A stretch of DNA of 5,973 nt from Bacteroidota bacterium (GTDB lineage Bacteria > Bacteroidota > Rhodothermia > Rhodothermales > Bin80). Position 1 is the first letter of the stretch. Every line of letters begins with the position of its first letter. Of the stretch, positions 5,440-5,973 are shown piece after piece. The translations under genes and the position numbers were made by a program. Below the pieces are notes generated by a model. The model did not search any database. It was given only the letters and a program-made list of their open reading frames with translations, and was not told where the DNA came from. The stretch spans positions 1 through 5,973 of the forward strand of contig JAPPBZ010000198.1 in NCBI GenBank assembly GCA_026702635.1, given 5' to 3'.

Positions 5440-5973
5440 CTATCCGTTTTTCTTCTCAAAATCCCCCATAAAGTCGACCAGCACTTCAACGGATTCCAAT
5501 GGACATGCATTGTAAATAGAGGCACGGATTCCACCGACTGACCGATGTCCTTTGAGTGCGACCAATCCATGCTCTGCAGCCTGTTGGATAAAGACCGGCT
5601 CCAGTTCTTCTTTTGCCAATCGGAAAGTTACATTCATGCGGGAGCGAGACTCTTTCTCCGCAGTTCCCCGGTAAAATCCACTGGAGTCTATTGCATCATA
5701 CAAAAGTGCGGCTTTCTTTTGGTTCACCGCTTGGATCCCAGGAATCCCTCCCTGCTCCTCCAGCCACCCTAGTACCTTTTCGACCATGTAAACCGCATAA
5801 ACCGGAGGTGTGTTGAAACATTTAGCAGCGTGCGTACCGTAGTCCAACATCGTTGGCAGCCCTGCATTGCGAGTTTCCAGAAAACTGTCTTGAACCAACA
5901 CAACCGTAACTCCGGCGGGACCGATATTTTTCTGTGCCCCCGCATAAATCAGCCCATAGCGATCCAAATCAAG
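5440..5973 (-). CDS. serC: Phosphoserine aminotransferase, C-terminal half
   Basis: A PLP-dependent class V aminotransferase that converts 3-phosphohydroxypyruvate and glutamate to phosphoserine and 2-oxoglutarate in serine synthesis; it also acts in the pyridoxal phosphate pathway of some bacteria. The frame is open from the right window edge, so the first half (about 184 codons by comparison with the 362-residue E. coli enzyme) lies outside. The 177 visible residues follow E. coli SerC closely: YAGAQKNIGPAG with the PLP-binding lysine (Lys15 of the fragment), NTPP at 54-57, SRMNVTF, and the C-terminal GHRSVGGIRASIYNACPLE that contacts phosphate and substrate. The stop TAG is at 5442-5440, after EKKNG. 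pntAA follows on the same strand after 72 bases; no terminator is evident between them, so read-through into the pnt genes is possible. Both products serve basic metabolism, but no direct link is shown. Confidence 0.96.
   Translation of the reverse strand, partial: LDLDRYGLIYAGAQKNIGPAGVTVVLVQDSFLETRNAGLPTMLDYGTHAAKCFNTPPVYAVYMVEKVLGWLEEQGGIPGIQAVNQKKAALLYDAIDSSGFYRGTAEKESRSRMNVTFRLAKEELEPVFIQQAAEHGLVALKGHRSVGGIRASIYNACPLESVEVLVDFMGDFEKKNG

Noticed and set aside
1..5973. Search for IS ends, CRISPR repeats, tRNA/rRNA genes, phage or defence genes
   Set aside because: Nothing seen: coding is nearly continuous housekeeping genes, with the largest gap 101 bases (2001-2101).

Overview
This is an ordinary stretch of bacterial chromosome. 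It is densely coded, with seven complete or partial genes in good order plus one gene cut at each window edge included in that count. I see no mobile element, tRNA or rRNA gene, CRISPR array, phage gene or toxin-antitoxin pair. The organism looks Gram-negative: there is an exported TesA-type esterase next to a YbbA/YbbP-type ABC system, and an inner-membrane proton-pumping transhydrogenase. Base composition looks balanced, slightly GC-rich by eye. Shine-Dalgarno sequences are weak or absent before most starts, and a GTG and a TTG start appear to be used. The three-gene transhydrogenase excludes a close enteric relative. A Nitrospirota-like or deep proteobacterial host is only a guess.

Right half, all on the minus strand and read from right to left: the 3' half of serC (phosphoserine aminotransferase), a 72-base gap, then a tight cluster pntAA-pntAB-pntB encoding the three-subunit proton-translocating NAD(P)+ transhydrogenase, followed with a 4-base overlap by a small hot-dog-fold thioesterase. 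A plausible intrinsic terminator for this operon lies directly after the thioesterase stop, at 2061-2096. The gaps inside the cluster are 4 bases, -1 base and -4 bases, so translational coupling is likely. The transhydrogenase uses the proton-motive force to make NADPH from NADH.

Left half: tesA on the plus strand converges on the thioesterase gene and is divergent from ybbA-ybbP on the minus strand. YbbA (ABC ATPase) and YbbP (FtsX/MacB-like permease, cut by the left edge) overlap by ATGA. The same tesA / ybbA-ybbP arrangement is known from Escherichia coli, so these three genes probably form a functional unit acting on lipid-like or hydrophobic esters at the inner membrane/periplasm. Only 11 bases separate the tesA and ybbA starts, so the promoter of each must lie largely inside the other's coding region.

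No undescribed system is evident. The points worth a second look are small: the very compact divergent start region, the GNSL version of the esterase nucleophile block, an Asn in place of the E. coli channel His in PntB, the thioesterase locked into the pnt operon by a non-ATG overlapping start, and an imperfect hairpin directly in front of pntAA where a ribosome binding site would be expected.
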